A stretch of 41,661 nucleotides of DNA from Blautia sp. (GCA_030841965.1 JAUUSJ010000018.1:1-41661); one strand, 5' to 3'; shown: positions 30,287 to 39,952, counted from the stretch's first letter. Notes: generated by a model from the sequence alone, not told the origin. Program-made: numbers and translations.

Positions 30287-32356
30287 ATGGAAACTAGAGC
30301 GAGAGAAATTGTAAGTAAACTGACATTAGAAGAAAAAATTGGAATGATTCATGGAGCGAAGCTTTTTGAGACAGAGGCGGTGGAGAGATTGGGAATTCCA
30401 TCTCTTGTGATGTCTGACGGACCGATGGGGGTCCGTCAGGAATTTCAAGACGGTACATGGATTCCAGTTGGAGGTTCTGACGACTATGTGACATATCTTC
30501 CCTGCAATTCCGCCTTGGCGTCCACCTGGAACCGAGAGCTTGCCTATGATTTTGGCTCTGTACTCGGTGAGGAGGCGAGAGGGAGAGGAAAGGATATTAT
30601 TTTAGGACCAGGCGTCAATATTAAGAGAAGTCCTCTCTGCGGAAGGAATTTTGAGTATTTTAGTGAGGACCCATATTTGACGAAGGAATTAGCAACTTCT
30701 TATGTCAAGGGAGTACAAAATTGGGACGTGGCCGCTTGTATTAAGCATTTTGCGGTAAATAATCAGGAGACGGAGCGTCTCTGGGTCGATGTGGATATTG
30801 ACGAGGAGGCACTTCGAGAAATTTATCTCCCTGCCTTTTATGATGTGGTGAAAAAAGCAAATGTCTACTCTGTGATGGGTGCGTATAATAAGTTATACGG
30901 AGAGCATTGCTGTGAGAGTGAATTTTTATTAAATCAGATTTTGAGAGAGGAATGGGGATTTAACGGAGTCGTCATCTCTGACTGGGGAGGTGTGCATAGC
31001 ACTAAAAAAGCGGCAAACTCTCAGCTAGACCTTGAGATGTCCGTTACCTTTGATTTTGATGATTACTGTATGGCGAATCCACTCAAAGAAAAGATTTTAT
31101 CGGGAGAGATAGATGAAAAATTAGTAGATGAGAAGGTCGTACATATTTTAATGTTGATGATGAGGTTACATATGTTAGCTGGGGAGAAAAGAAAGAGTGG
31201 TGTATATAATACGCCAGAACATAGAAAAAAGGCACTTCGTATTGCGAGAGAGTCGATGATTCTTTTAAAAAATGAGAAAAATCAGCTTCCTCTAAAGAGA
31301 GAGAAATTAAAGAAAATACTCTTGATTGGAGAAAATGCCCAAAAGCTTCATGCGAATCAGGGAGGAAGTGCGGAGATTAAGGCACTCTACGAGATTTCTC
31401 CGATTATGGGGTTAAAGAGTCAGCTTGGAGGAAATGTACAGATAGATTATGTGCAGGGATATTGTGGCGAGGAGAGAAAAACAGACTCGGATATCAACTG
31501 GCAGGAGGATAGCTTAAAAGATGGCGGTGGTCAAAGACGGGAAGAAAGGCAGGACGAAGAATTAATGAAAAAGAGAAGTCTTCTTCGCAAAGAGGCCGTG
31601 TCGATGGCGAGTCAGTGCGATAAATATGATACTGTTATCTATATTGGAGGACTAAGCCATGAACAAGACAGCGAGGGAAATGACAGGGCAGATATGAAAC
31701 TTCCTTACGAGCAGGATAGGCTTATCACAGAACTTTTGGATGCGAGAGAAGATATGATAGTGATTCTTATCGGAGGCAGTGCCGTGGAGATGAATGCTTG
31801 GATAGATAGGGCGAGTACGGTTTTATGGAGTTGGTATGCCGGCATGGAGGGGGGAAATGCCTTGGCAGAAGTTTTGCTAGGTAAGGTAAATCCTTCTGGT
31901 AAGCTTCCAGAGACTTTTTATAAAAAACTTTCTGATTGTTCTGCCCATGCGGTTGGAGAGTTTGGAAAGGAGAAGGTGGTGAGGTATAAAGAGGGACGGT
32001 ATGTCGGGTATCGCTATCAGGAAAAATATGGAATTAAGCCAGAGTTTTGTTTTGGGTATGGGCTCTCCTATACAAAGTTTGAGATTGAGGTAGAAAAGTT
32101 TGACTCAGATAGGGGAGAGGTGGTATGCCTTGTGAGAAATATAGGGAAGATGGATGGAAGCGAGGTTGTGCAGGTTTATAAAATTCGCAGAGAGAGGGAT
32201 GGATTGGATTATCCAGAGTTAAAGGGGTTTGAGAAAATTTTTGTAAAGGCTGGGGGAGAGCAAAGAGTTGTGGTGAGATTGGATGAGAGAGGAGAAGATG
32301 CGAGAGAGTATGAGGTTGGGAATTCGTTGGAGGAGAGAAGAGGGGTGAGGGGGTAA
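30287..32356 (+). CDS. Beta-glucosidase-type GH3 enzyme
   Basis: The 689-residue cytoplasmic protein has the GH3 barrel with MSDGPMGVRQ, the KHFAVNNQE catalytic-site block, and the nucleophile VISDWGG with Asp232. A second alpha/beta domain with the GGSAEIKALYEISP region follows, then a C-terminal fibronectin-like domain (GSEVVQVYK, LKGFEKIFVKAGGEQ). That last domain ends early: the usual stretch between the LDER-like strand and EYEILVG is missing, leaving REYEVGNSLEE, so it looks shortened by roughly 20-30 residues. With GH31 next door it would strip beta-glucose from de-xylosylated oligosaccharides. Beta-xylosidase is a possible alternative. The leader has AGTAGAGG before the ATG. Confidence 0.9.
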   Translation: METRAREIVSKLTLEEKIGMIHGAKLFETEAVERLGIPSLVMSDGPMGVRQEFQDGTWIPVGGSDDYVTYLPCNSALASTWNRELAYDFGSVLGEEARGRGKDIILGPGVNIKRSPLCGRNFEYFSEDPYLTKELATSYVKGVQNWDVAACIKHFAVNNQETERLWVDVDIDEEALREIYLPAFYDVVKKANVYSVMGAYNKLYGEHCCESEFLLNQILREEWGFNGVVISDWGGVHSTKKAANSQLDLEMSVTFDFDDYCMANPLKEKILSGEIDEKLVDEKVVHILMLMMRLHMLAGEKRKSGVYNTPEHRKKALRIARESMILLKNEKNQLPLKREKLKKILLIGENAQKLHANQGGSAEIKALYEISPIMGLKSQLGGNVQIDYVQGYCGEERKTDSDINWQEDSLKDGGGQRREERQDEELMKKRSLLRKEAVSMASQCDKYDTVIYIGGLSHEQDSEGNDRADMKLPYEQDRLITELLDAREDMIVILIGGSAVEMNAWIDRASTVLWSWYAGMEGGNALAEVLLGKVNPSGKLPETFYKKLSDCSAHAVGEFGKEKVVRYKEGRYVGYRYQEKYGIKPEFCFGYGLSYTKFEIEVEKFDSDRGEVVCLVRNIGKMDGSEVVQVYKIRRERDGLDYPELKGFEKIFVKAGGEQRVVVRLDERGEDAREYEVGNSLEERRGVRG

Positions 32357-32392
32357 GTTTATAATCTTTGTAAGGGGGACGAATTTTTGGAG

Positions 32393-32610
32393 GGGGGACG
32401 CCGAACGAGCAAGGAGATATGTGCCGTAAACACGTTCGTTCCCACGATTTTTCGATATACGCTGATTTTTGCCGCCTCCCGCAAACTCACGCCTACGGCG
32501 CTCAGACAGTGCTCCAGCGGCAAAGCTAAGTATATCGAAAAATCGCTCCACTCTCTATCGTTTTCGGCGCATATCTCCTTGCTCGTTCGGCTGTGTATTG
32601 AAATTGTTTC
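32393..32610 (-). repeat. Dispersed hairpin element, copy 6
   Basis: This is a complete copy between the converging GH3 and YesM genes, where no ordinary terminator is visible. Arms 32400-32431 and 32560-32591 are 32 bases long and pair at 30 positions. They share their inner end with copy 4 but not the middle. The middle stem reads TATAC/GTATA on the element strand, a U-A pair where other copies have U-G. The apical stem is GCGCC-GTA-GGCGT, kept by a G-U pair on the element strand. Confidence 0.95.
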
Positions 32611-32633
32611 ATCTTTTTGGCATTTTGCAACTT

Positions 32634-32668
32634 GCATATCTCCTTGTTTGTTTAGCTATGTACTAAAG
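32634..32668 (-). repeat. Arm remnant next to copy 6
   Basis: GCATATCTCCTTG is repeated from the right arm of copy 6 (about 32569), and the following bases to TTTAGCTATGTACT match CGGCTGTGTATT loosely. This is a second, eroded 5' end of the element placed just outside the 5' end of a full copy, the same arrangement as 5625-5647 beside copy 3. Confidence 0.6.
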
Positions 32669-32702
32669 GAATATGAGAGGATTGGTTAGATGTATTAGGT
32701 AT

Positions 32703-34520
32703 TCAATCTTTGGTTTTTATGGGAAGGCGAATTTGTACTTCTGTTCCTTTTCCAACTACACTGTTATAAGAAAGTCCATAATCTTCCCCGTAGAGAAGCA
32801 TAATTCTCTGATGGGTATTATAAATGGCGATATTAGTGCCTTTTTTACTGTTTACGCCCTTTTTTGTCAAAATTTTCTGTAAAATTTCTTCACTCATACC
32901 AATTCCGTCATCTGAGATGAGAAGAATGAAATCTTCTCCTTCCGACCATCCTGTGATAACAATTGTGCCAGTTTTTTTCTTTGTCTCCATGATGCCGTGC
33001 AAAATAGCATTTTCCACAACTGGCTGTAACGTGAGTTTGGGAATTTGGTATTCAAATAATTCATCTGGCACATCCATCACAAAATTAATACGGTCGTGAA
33101 AACGCATATTTTGTAAATACACATAGATAGAGACATGTTCAATCTCTTCCTCGACTGTTCCAAAGCTCTTCTTATGACTGAGAGTTAATTTATAATATCT
33201 CGATAAATTTTGAATTGCGTTTGTCACTTCGGAGCGTTTTCCCTGCTGGGCTAGCCAGTTAATCATATCCATTGTATTATAGAGAAAATGCGGATTAATC
33301 TGTGATTGAAGTGCGTTAAACTCAGCAATCCGAAGCGCCTCAGCGGACTTTGCTTGTTTCTCCATTAGCTGCTCTAGTTGTGTTGTCATATAATTATATG
33401 TATCAATCAAATCACCCACCTCGTCGTGGTACTGGGAGGGTTCCATCGGATGCGGAACACCGAGACGGGCCGTTCGCATTTTGGATATAACGGACGAGAT
33501 ACGATTTGTGATGGAGCGAGACATATTGATGGCAATCACTGTGGCGAATGAAATGACAGCTAGATAGAGAAGCGCAATTTTTGCCATCATCAAATTACTT
33601 TTATGAATGAGGGGCTTGGATGGAAATGCCACAATTAATAGCCAATTCGGAGTTTCGATTCGATAAAAACCTGCGTATACTTTCTCGCCGAGTACATCTT
33701 TTTGAATAAAATTATTGGAAGAAAGAAGTGATTTTTCTACCGTATCATAGCTAAAATAATAGGTGCTTGCAAGACCGGCATCAGTACTAACGATTTTGCT
33801 GTCACGACTATCGATAATATAGGCAACACTATTTTCTGAGGATATATTTTTTTGTAATTCATGTAAAAATATATCGCCAGAATAGTAAACTGCCGTGTAA
33901 ATAGGGATTATATCTCCATTATAAGAAATGGAAGTTTTTGTAATATAAGCCATATTTCCGTAGGAGTTTATCTCGTTATTGGTCAGATAAAAGGCTGGAC
34001 AGTGCAGGTTAGGGCAATTTGTTCCCTGAAAAATTCCGTACCAATAGCTTCCCTTCGCATTGGAAATCGGCTCAAAATAAGCCTTAGTTTTTACTGCTCG
34101 GAAAAGGGGATGGGTATCTGGAATATCGGCATAAATTTTTATATTGGAGATGGAAGTTTGTTGCTTTACTAATTGGATATTTTGGGAAAAAAGTTCTCCT
34201 TCTTTTGTATCTAAAAACTTGGCGACCTCCTCAACCGAGTCTGTCTTTATTAATTTTCTATAAATTGTATCATTTGCAATCTCCTCACAACTTTTTACAA
34301 TCTTTTCCACGATAGAATTGATTTCTGGACCAGTCTTTGCCGAGGCATCTTGTTGGGACTGCAAGGTATCTGCCACAACCATGCTATAAAGTTTTGGTGA
34401 GAATATGAGGCAGATGAAAATCATCGGCACAAGAATCATTACAAGATAAGTGATTGTAAACTTTTCCTGCAAATGAAGATTCAGGTAAATATCTCGGATT
34501 AATTTTAATTTTTTTTTCAT
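32703..34520 (-). CDS. YesM-type sensor histidine kinase (rhamnose locus)
   Basis: The 605-residue protein has a membrane helix near 20-42, an extracellular sensor to about 290, a second helix, a HAMP-like linker, the H-box QINPHFLYNTMDMI with His411, the N-box QPVVENAILHGI and ATPase motifs SDDGIGMS and GTNIAIYNTHQRI. I chose ATG 34520; a TTG at 34526, overlapping the regulator's stop region, has better spacing from AAAGG and is an alternative. It is the second gene of a regulator-kinase operon divergent from the rhamnose-type ABC transporter, so it probably senses that sugar. Confidence 0.9.
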   Translation of the reverse strand: MKKKLKLIRDIYLNLHLQEKFTITYLVMILVPMIFICLIFSPKLYSMVVADTLQSQQDASAKTGPEINSIVEKIVKSCEEIANDTIYRKLIKTDSVEEVAKFLDTKEGELFSQNIQLVKQQTSISNIKIYADIPDTHPLFRAVKTKAYFEPISNAKGSYWYGIFQGTNCPNLHCPAFYLTNNEINSYGNMAYITKTSISYNGDIIPIYTAVYYSGDIFLHELQKNISSENSVAYIIDSRDSKIVSTDAGLASTYYFSYDTVEKSLLSSNNFIQKDVLGEKVYAGFYRIETPNWLLIVAFPSKPLIHKSNLMMAKIALLYLAVISFATVIAINMSRSITNRISSVISKMRTARLGVPHPMEPSQYHDEVGDLIDTYNYMTTQLEQLMEKQAKSAEALRIAEFNALQSQINPHFLYNTMDMINWLAQQGKRSEVTNAIQNLSRYYKLTLSHKKSFGTVEEEIEHVSIYVYLQNMRFHDRINFVMDVPDELFEYQIPKLTLQPVVENAILHGIMETKKKTGTIVITGWSEGEDFILLISDDGIGMSEEILQKILTKKGVNSKKGTNIAIYNTHQRIMLLYGEDYGLSYNSVVGKGTEVQIRLPIKTKD

Positions 34521-34522
34521 AA

Positions 34523-36088
34523 TCAAATCATTGCCTTTCGGTAGTCAGATGGGGAAAGTCCCACACATTTTTTAAATATTTTACCAAAATAATTACTATC
34601 TGCATATCCCACACGGGAAGAAATCTCGGTTATTTTATATCTAGGGTCTCGAAGAAGCTGTTTTGCCTTATTCATGCGATACTCAGTTATATATTGATTT
34701 AATGTCTGTCCTGTCTCTGTCTTAAATAGGGTACAGACATAAGAGGTGGACAGGTATACATGCTCACTTATATCTTTGACGGATAAGCTTTCTCTTGCAT
34801 ATTGATTGGCTATATATTCTTTGATTAAGAAAATCGTAGAGTTTTCTTCTGACTTAGAAGAAAAACTATCAAAGAGAGTGTCCATCTGTGTCTGTAATGT
34901 GGCAGATAAATCATAAATATTCGTACATTTTTCTAGATAGCTGATAATATTTCCATCCTGTTGCAAAAAATGTGAGGATGGAATTTGGGATTGAAGCATT
35001 GTCTCTTGGAGTAGCATAAAAAGACGATAATACATATCTTTTGCCTCATTTGGAAGAAGAGATGTATTTTGCTCATAATATTTCAAAAGTCTTGTCAGTA
35101 ATAAATCGCATTTTTCTTTATCCCTTGTATTTAACGCCTCAGAAAAGGATTTTATAAAGTCTGGGATATGAGAAGAAAAGCTGGATAAACTGCATTTTTT
35201 CAGACAATCTACAGTCAAAAGAGACTGATTGTGAAAGAAAAAACTACTTTGTAAGAGCAAAACAGCCTTCTGGTAAGAGGAATATACATTATGAACTCCA
35301 ATCACAGTAGAACCTCTTGCGATAAAAAAATATTTCGCGGATTGGCAGGAACCAGTCAAAAATCCTTCTAATCCCGATATGAAGATAGAAGAAGGCGAAA
35401 AATTTCCAAATACATGGAAGATGAGATATTGAACATGTTTCCTGACATGAAGCATCTGCATTTTATATTTTTTCAAGTATTCTCTCATAGTCACGGCAAT
35501 TTGAGAAAAAAATGAGGAGGAAAGTTGTTCAGCATACGGAAATTTCATAATCCATGTAGTAAAAAAAGTACTACTATTTATCGGAAGATGAAGTTCCTTT
35601 ATAAGTTGCTGTATTTGTTCATTATCTCGTTCATTTTCGGGCAAAGTAAGGGCAAGAGCAAGACTACTTGCGTCTTGTATTTTTCGTTTTGTCTCATTTT
35701 GATGAGAACGTGTTGTAAGTTTATACTTTGCGATTGCATCGATGACTGCCGTCTCAATTTCACTAATATTGAGTGGTTTCTCAACATAATTAATGGAATG
35801 AAGTTTGATAGCTGCTTTTAAATATTCCTTATCAGAATAGCCACTCATGAAAATAGATACAGTATCTGGATAGAGAGATTGGATTTTTTCCATCATTTCA
35901 ATTCCTGTCATACGGGGCATCCGAACATCACAAAGGATAATCTCGGGAGCATATTTTTTCGCCAGAGAAAGCCCTTCGACCCCATCTTCCGCCTGATAGA
36001 TTTCTGTAATTCCAAGCTTTTCCCAATCGATAGAAGCAATAACACCCTCTCTGGTCAATACTTCGTCATCTACAAGTAATAATTTCAT
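34523..36088 (-). CDS. YesN-type response regulator with AraC DNA-binding domain (rhamnose locus)
   Basis: The 521-residue protein has a receiver (VDDE at 6-9, acceptor Asp54 in LCDVRMP, VEKPL lysine), a long middle region and a C-terminal AraC-type domain (DISEHVYLSTSYVCTLFKTETGQTLNQ, then YADSNYFGKIFKKCVGLSPSDYRK). I chose the start at 36088, where the receiver begins, with AAAGGAG upstream; an in-frame ATG 19 codons earlier would add a basic tail. A good promoter lies at 36136-36164. The likely targets are the divergent ABC transporter genes. Confidence 0.92.
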   Translation of the reverse strand: MKLLLVDDEVLTREGVIASIDWEKLGITEIYQAEDGVEGLSLAKKYAPEIILCDVRMPRMTGIEMMEKIQSLYPDTVSIFMSGYSDKEYLKAAIKLHSINYVEKPLNISEIETAVIDAIAKYKLTTRSHQNETKRKIQDASSLALALTLPENERDNEQIQQLIKELHLPINSSTFFTTWIMKFPYAEQLSSSFFSQIAVTMREYLKKYKMQMLHVRKHVQYLIFHVFGNFSPSSIFISGLEGFLTGSCQSAKYFFIARGSTVIGVHNVYSSYQKAVLLLQSSFFFHNQSLLTVDCLKKCSLSSFSSHIPDFIKSFSEALNTRDKEKCDLLLTRLLKYYEQNTSLLPNEAKDMYYRLFMLLQETMLQSQIPSSHFLQQDGNIISYLEKCTNIYDLSATLQTQMDTLFDSFSSKSEENSTIFLIKEYIANQYARESLSVKDISEHVYLSTSYVCTLFKTETGQTLNQYITEYRMNKAKQLLRDPRYKITEISSRVGYADSNYFGKIFKKCVGLSPSDYRKAMI

Positions 36089-36135
36089 CTTTCGCCTTCT
36101 CCTTTTCTCAGTTCTTACAGTTTTATGTTGTACAT

Positions 36136-36164
36136 AGTGTACCAAAAAAGAAAAAATACTTCAA
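36136..36164 (-). promoter_or_regulatory. Promoter of the YesN/YesM operon (rhamnose locus)
   Basis: On the minus strand TTGAAG (36164-36159), a 17-base spacer and TACACT (36141-36136) form a good vegetative promoter about 48 bases upstream of the start codon. An imperfect dyad TTGTACA-tag-TGTACCAA overlaps the -10. Confidence 0.6.
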
Positions 36165-36270
36165 TTGTTTTAGGCAAACTGCAAAATATATTACCCCGTA
36201 TCCAAATTTTTTCCTCTTTTTCTAACGGTTTTCAAGTGATACTCTTTTCTTATACAAATTCTTACATATT

Positions 36271-36288
36271 TGGTGATATGACTCACCA
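36271..36288. promoter_or_regulatory. Perfect inverted repeat in the rhamnose divergent region
   Basis: TGGTGA-tatgac-TCACCA is a perfect 6+6 dyad 46 bases upstream of the ABC ATPase gene. It is probably an operator. Dyads of this shape suit LacI- or GntR-type dimers better than AraC-type regulators, so a regulator encoded elsewhere may also act here. The rest of 36089-36333 holds the minus-strand promoter and AT-rich DNA. Confidence 0.5.
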
Positions 36289-36333
36289 TATAGTTACACG
36301 AAAATATGAACGCAACGGAAGGGAGAAAACCAA

Positions 36334-37845
36334 ATGTCAGAGTATATTCTTGAGCTTAAGGGTATTACAAAAATCTTCCCAGGTGTAAAGGCGCTAAATA
36401 ATGTACAGTTTCACTTGAAATATGGTGAATGTCATGCGCTGATGGGTGAAAATGGTGCGGGTAAATCGACGTTCATCAAGGTTATCACTGGAGTACATAA
36501 GGCAGAAGAAGGTGAAATGTTCTTAGATGGGAAAAAAGTCGATTTCAAGGGAACGAAAGATGCACAAAATGCAGGTATTGCGGCTGTGTATCAACATCCA
36601 ACTACATATCCACATCTTACAGTAACAGAAAATATTTTCATGAATAATGAAATGAAAAAGAACGGAATCATTCAGTGGAAACAGATGAATGAGGAAGCCA
36701 CAAAGCTTTTATCTCAGTTAAATGCGGATTTTAAGGCGACGGACGAGATGGGAAACTTAAGTGTAGCACAACAACAGATGGTGGAGATTGCAAAAGCGCT
36801 CTCTCGAAATGCAAAGATTGTTCTATTAGATGAACCAACAGCTGCACTTACAAAAAGCGAGTCAGAAGAGCTCTATCGCATTGTTGATAAACTAAAGGCA
36901 GATGGAGTTTCCATTATTTTTATCTCTCATAGATTTGAAGATATGTACCGCTTGGCAGATAGAGTCACTGTATTTCGTGACTCTCAGTATATCGGAACTT
37001 ATGATGTGAATGGTATCACAAATGCAGACTTAATTAAAGCAATGGTAGGTCGAGAAATTACAGACCTTTATCCGAAACCAAAGGTAAAAATTGGAAAAGA
37101 AATATTGAGGGTAGAAAATTTATCAAGAATGGGATATTTTAAAGATATTAACTTCCAAGTGAGAGCTGGAGAAATTTTAGGATTTACGGGATTGGTTGGA
37201 GCTGGACGTACAGAGGTCATGGAAGCAATCGCCGGTATCACAAGAGCAGATTCTGGAAAGGTATTTTTGGAGGGACAAGAAATCCACGTAAAACAGCCAT
37301 CTGATGCGATGGATTTGGGTATTATTCTCCTTCCAGAAGATAGACAAAAAGCTGGTCTGATTCTCGAGTGGGGACTCGGTGACAATGTCACTCTCCCTAC
37401 AATTAGCAAAATCGGCAAAAATGGATTTACCGACGTGAAAAAAGAGAGAGAACTCTCCAAACAGTTACTCGAGGAAGTTGACACAAAGGCAGTGACGATT
37501 TTTGACTCGGCAAGCTCCCTGTCTGGTGGCAACCAGCAAAAGGTTGTTGTCGCCAAAGCAATCAGCCAGGAAATGAAGGTTGTTATTATGGATGAGCCGA
37601 CAAAGGGTGTCGACGTAGGAGCAAAGGCGGAGATTTACGCAATCATGGGCGAGCTCGCACAAAAAGGATACGCCGTTATCTTAATTTCTTCTGAAATGCC
37701 AGAAATTCTTGGTATGAGTGATAGAATTGCTGTCATGTGTAACGGAAAAATCACTGGTGAACTCCCAATCGAGGGTGCCACACAGGAGGCAATCTTGGAA
37801 CTTGCGATGGAAAAGAGTACAGAGGAAAAGGAGGAAGCTAAGTAA
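36334..37845 (+). CDS. Sugar ABC transporter ATPase, RbsA/RhaT type
   Basis: The 503-residue protein has two fused ABC domains, as in CUT2-family transporters. The first has Walker A GENGAGKST (38-46), signature LSVAQQQMVEIAKAL and Walker B IVLLDEPTAAL. The second has the degenerate Walker A GLVGAGRTEV usual for this family, signature LSGGNQQKVVVAKAI and DEPTKGVDVGAK. AAGGGAG precedes the ATG. Two permeases, a binding protein and L-rhamnose mutarotase follow, which points to rhamnose as substrate, in the style of the rhizobial RhaSTPQ system. That assignment is by context. Confidence 0.93.
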   Translation: MSEYILELKGITKIFPGVKALNNVQFHLKYGECHALMGENGAGKSTFIKVITGVHKAEEGEMFLDGKKVDFKGTKDAQNAGIAAVYQHPTTYPHLTVTENIFMNNEMKKNGIIQWKQMNEEATKLLSQLNADFKATDEMGNLSVAQQQMVEIAKALSRNAKIVLLDEPTAALTKSESEELYRIVDKLKADGVSIIFISHRFEDMYRLADRVTVFRDSQYIGTYDVNGITNADLIKAMVGREITDLYPKPKVKIGKEILRVENLSRMGYFKDINFQVRAGEILGFTGLVGAGRTEVMEAIAGITRADSGKVFLEGQEIHVKQPSDAMDLGIILLPEDRQKAGLILEWGLGDNVTLPTISKIGKNGFTDVKKERELSKQLLEEVDTKAVTIFDSASSLSGGNQQKVVVAKAISQEMKVVIMDEPTKGVDVGAKAEIYAIMGELAQKGYAVILISSEMPEILGMSDRIAVMCNGKITGELPIEGATQEAILELAMEKSTEEKEEAK

Positions 37846-38846
37846 TGGAAAAGAAACAATCAATATTTAAAAAGATTACAAGCTCTCGAGAAGCCAGCTT
37901 AGTAATTATTCTTATCGTTCTCTGTCTCCTTATTCAGACACAGAGTTCATCCTTTTTGACAGCGAAAAATATCGCTGATATGTTAAAAAATAATGCGGTT
38001 ACTATGATTGGAGCGCTCGGTATGCTCTGTGTACTATTAATCGGCGGTATCGATATTTCCATCATGTCAACGGCAGCATTATCTGGCATGATTGTCGGCT
38101 TATTATTAAAATACGGTATGATTACAAATACATTTTTATTATTTATTATTGCTATCGTAATCGGTACAATCTGTGGTGCAATCATCGGTGTCATCATTGC
38201 AAAGGGTGGCGTTCTTCCAATTATTGCCACAATGGGCTTTATGTATATATACAGAGGTCTTGCGTACGTAATTAGTAATAATCAGTGGGCGAGTGCAGAA
38301 AATCTCGGAACATTCAAGGATTTTGCACTTGGAAAATACTTAGGATTTGGAATGATTAATAATGTTGTTGCAGTTATGATTTACTGCTATATTATTTTCT
38401 TCATCGTAATGAAATGGACAACCGTGGGAAGAAGAGTTTTCGCAGTCGGCAGTAATCCAGAGGCGGCTGAAATTTCTGGCATCAATGTGGCAAAAGTGAA
38501 AATCGGTGTCTACTCTGTAATGGGACTTTTATCGGGACCTTGTGGGGCATTGGCAGTCAGTACATACGGTTCTGCACAGCCAAATATGCTTTACGGTGAT
38601 GAGATGGATGTTATTGCAGCCTGTGTTATCGGCGGTATTAGCATGAACGGAGGTAGAGGTAGCGTAGGTGGAGCCTTCCTTGGAGGATTAATCTTAGCTG
38701 TCATCGCAAAGGCACTTCCACTTGTCGGTATCGATTCTTTAGCCCAAAATATGATTAAAGGTATTATCATCCTTATCTTCATCATTATCAATGTTATCAC
38801 ACAGAGAATGATGAGTAAAAATAATTTGAAAGCGAGGGAGATGTAA
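37845..38846 (+). CDS. Sugar ABC transporter permease, RbsC/RhaP type
   Basis: The 333-residue membrane protein has eight to ten hydrophobic segments and the CUT2 permease blocks LIGGIDISIMSTAALSGM, GRRVFAVGSNPEAAEISGI and GGISMNGGRGSVGGAFLGG. Its ATG overlaps the ATPase stop by one base (TAATG), with AGGAGG upstream. It forms a heterodimeric channel with the next permease, the arrangement seen in rhamnose and autoinducer-2 importers rather than in ribose systems, which have one permease. Confidence 0.93.
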   Translation: MEKKQSIFKKITSSREASLVIILIVLCLLIQTQSSSFLTAKNIADMLKNNAVTMIGALGMLCVLLIGGIDISIMSTAALSGMIVGLLLKYGMITNTFLLFIIAIVIGTICGAIIGVIIAKGGVLPIIATMGFMYIYRGLAYVISNNQWASAENLGTFKDFALGKYLGFGMINNVVAVMIYCYIIFFIVMKWTTVGRRVFAVGSNPEAAEISGINVAKVKIGVYSVMGLLSGPCGALAVSTYGSAQPNMLYGDEMDVIAACVIGGISMNGGRGSVGGAFLGGLILAVIAKALPLVGIDSLAQNMIKGIIILIFIIINVITQRMMSKNNLKAREM

Positions 38847-38847
38847 A

Positions 38848-39843
38848 ATGGCAGGAAAATCTGGTAGAACAATAGCAAATGTTCCAGAGAATAGTTGGAA
38901 AAAATCCTTACTTTCCTGGGAAGGAATGCTAGTATTAATCTTTTTACTTGTAAATATATTTTGTATGATTATCTCTCCTAGCTATCAATTTACAAATGTA
39001 CTAAGAGAGATGCCAAAATACTTAGCTGAAATTTTTATCCTATTTCCAATGGCATTTGTGCTTATTCTTGGAGAAATTGATATCTCTGTAGGAGCAATCG
39101 TATGTCTTGCGGCTACGGTGTCTTGCATGGCATGTAATAAGGGACTTCCATTTATCGTAGTTGTTTTAGTTGGACTTGGCATCGGAGCTGCCTGTGGACT
39201 TGTAAATGGCATTATCGTCACTACATTTACAGAGCTTCCTCCGATGATTGTAACACTTGGAACACAGATTGCCTTTCGTGGCTTAGCTGAAATTTTACTT
39301 GGAAGCGGCGGTTCCATCTCTCTTCAAAACTTTGAGGGATTTTCACTTATCGCTGGCAAGATTGGACCATTTCCATATGTCTTTTTCCTCGTAATTCTTA
39401 TGTCTGTTCTTAGCATTATAGTACTTGGAAAGACAACATTAGGACGTCGGATTTATGCAATCGGAAGTAACCAAATCACAGCATACTACTCAGGTATTCA
39501 TGTGCAAAAAATTCGTATTTTAATCTATACATTTTTAGGTCTCATGTCCGGAGTTTGTGCCATCTTTTTGACATCTGCATTATACGGCGCAAATACAACG
39601 ACTGGAAATGGATTTGAGATGGACGTTATCGCCATGGCAGTATTTGGAGGTATCTCCAACGCTGGCGGCAAAGGTAAAATGATAGGCGGAGTGATATCAG
39701 CGTTTACTATTGTTTGTCTTCGTATTGGTCTAGGACAGATTAATATGAATCCACAGATGATTTTAATTATTTTAGGATTACTTCTTATCTTCGCAGTTTT
39801 ATTGCCAAATATTACAACTGCAATTCAAAGGAGAAGAAAATAA
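38848..39843 (+). CDS. Sugar ABC transporter permease, RbsC/RhaQ type
   Basis: The 331-residue membrane protein has matching CUT2 blocks: LGEIDISVGAIVCLAA, GRRIYAIGSNQITAYYSGI and FGGISNAGGKGKMIGG. It begins one base after the previous stop, with GAGGGAG as ribosome site. It is the second permease of the transporter. The following 109-base gap before the binding-protein gene contains a short hairpin (TGATTGA near 39894 with TCAATTA), perhaps setting different expression levels for the binding protein. Confidence 0.93.
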   Translation: MAGKSGRTIANVPENSWKKSLLSWEGMLVLIFLLVNIFCMIISPSYQFTNVLREMPKYLAEIFILFPMAFVLILGEIDISVGAIVCLAATVSCMACNKGLPFIVVVLVGLGIGAACGLVNGIIVTTFTELPPMIVTLGTQIAFRGLAEILLGSGGSISLQNFEGFSLIAGKIGPFPYVFFLVILMSVLSIIVLGKTTLGRRIYAIGSNQITAYYSGIHVQKIRILIYTFLGLMSGVCAIFLTSALYGANTTTGNGFEMDVIAMAVFGGISNAGGKGKMIGGVISAFTIVCLRIGLGQINMNPQMILIILGLLLIFAVLLPNITTAIQRRRK

Positions 39844-39952
39844 ATTGATAATGTCAAAAATAAACGAGTCTCTAACTATATAGAGCGATAACATGATTGA
39901 TTTTTCTATAATCAATTATGCGAAAATAAACCAAGAAAGGAAGGGTTATAAA

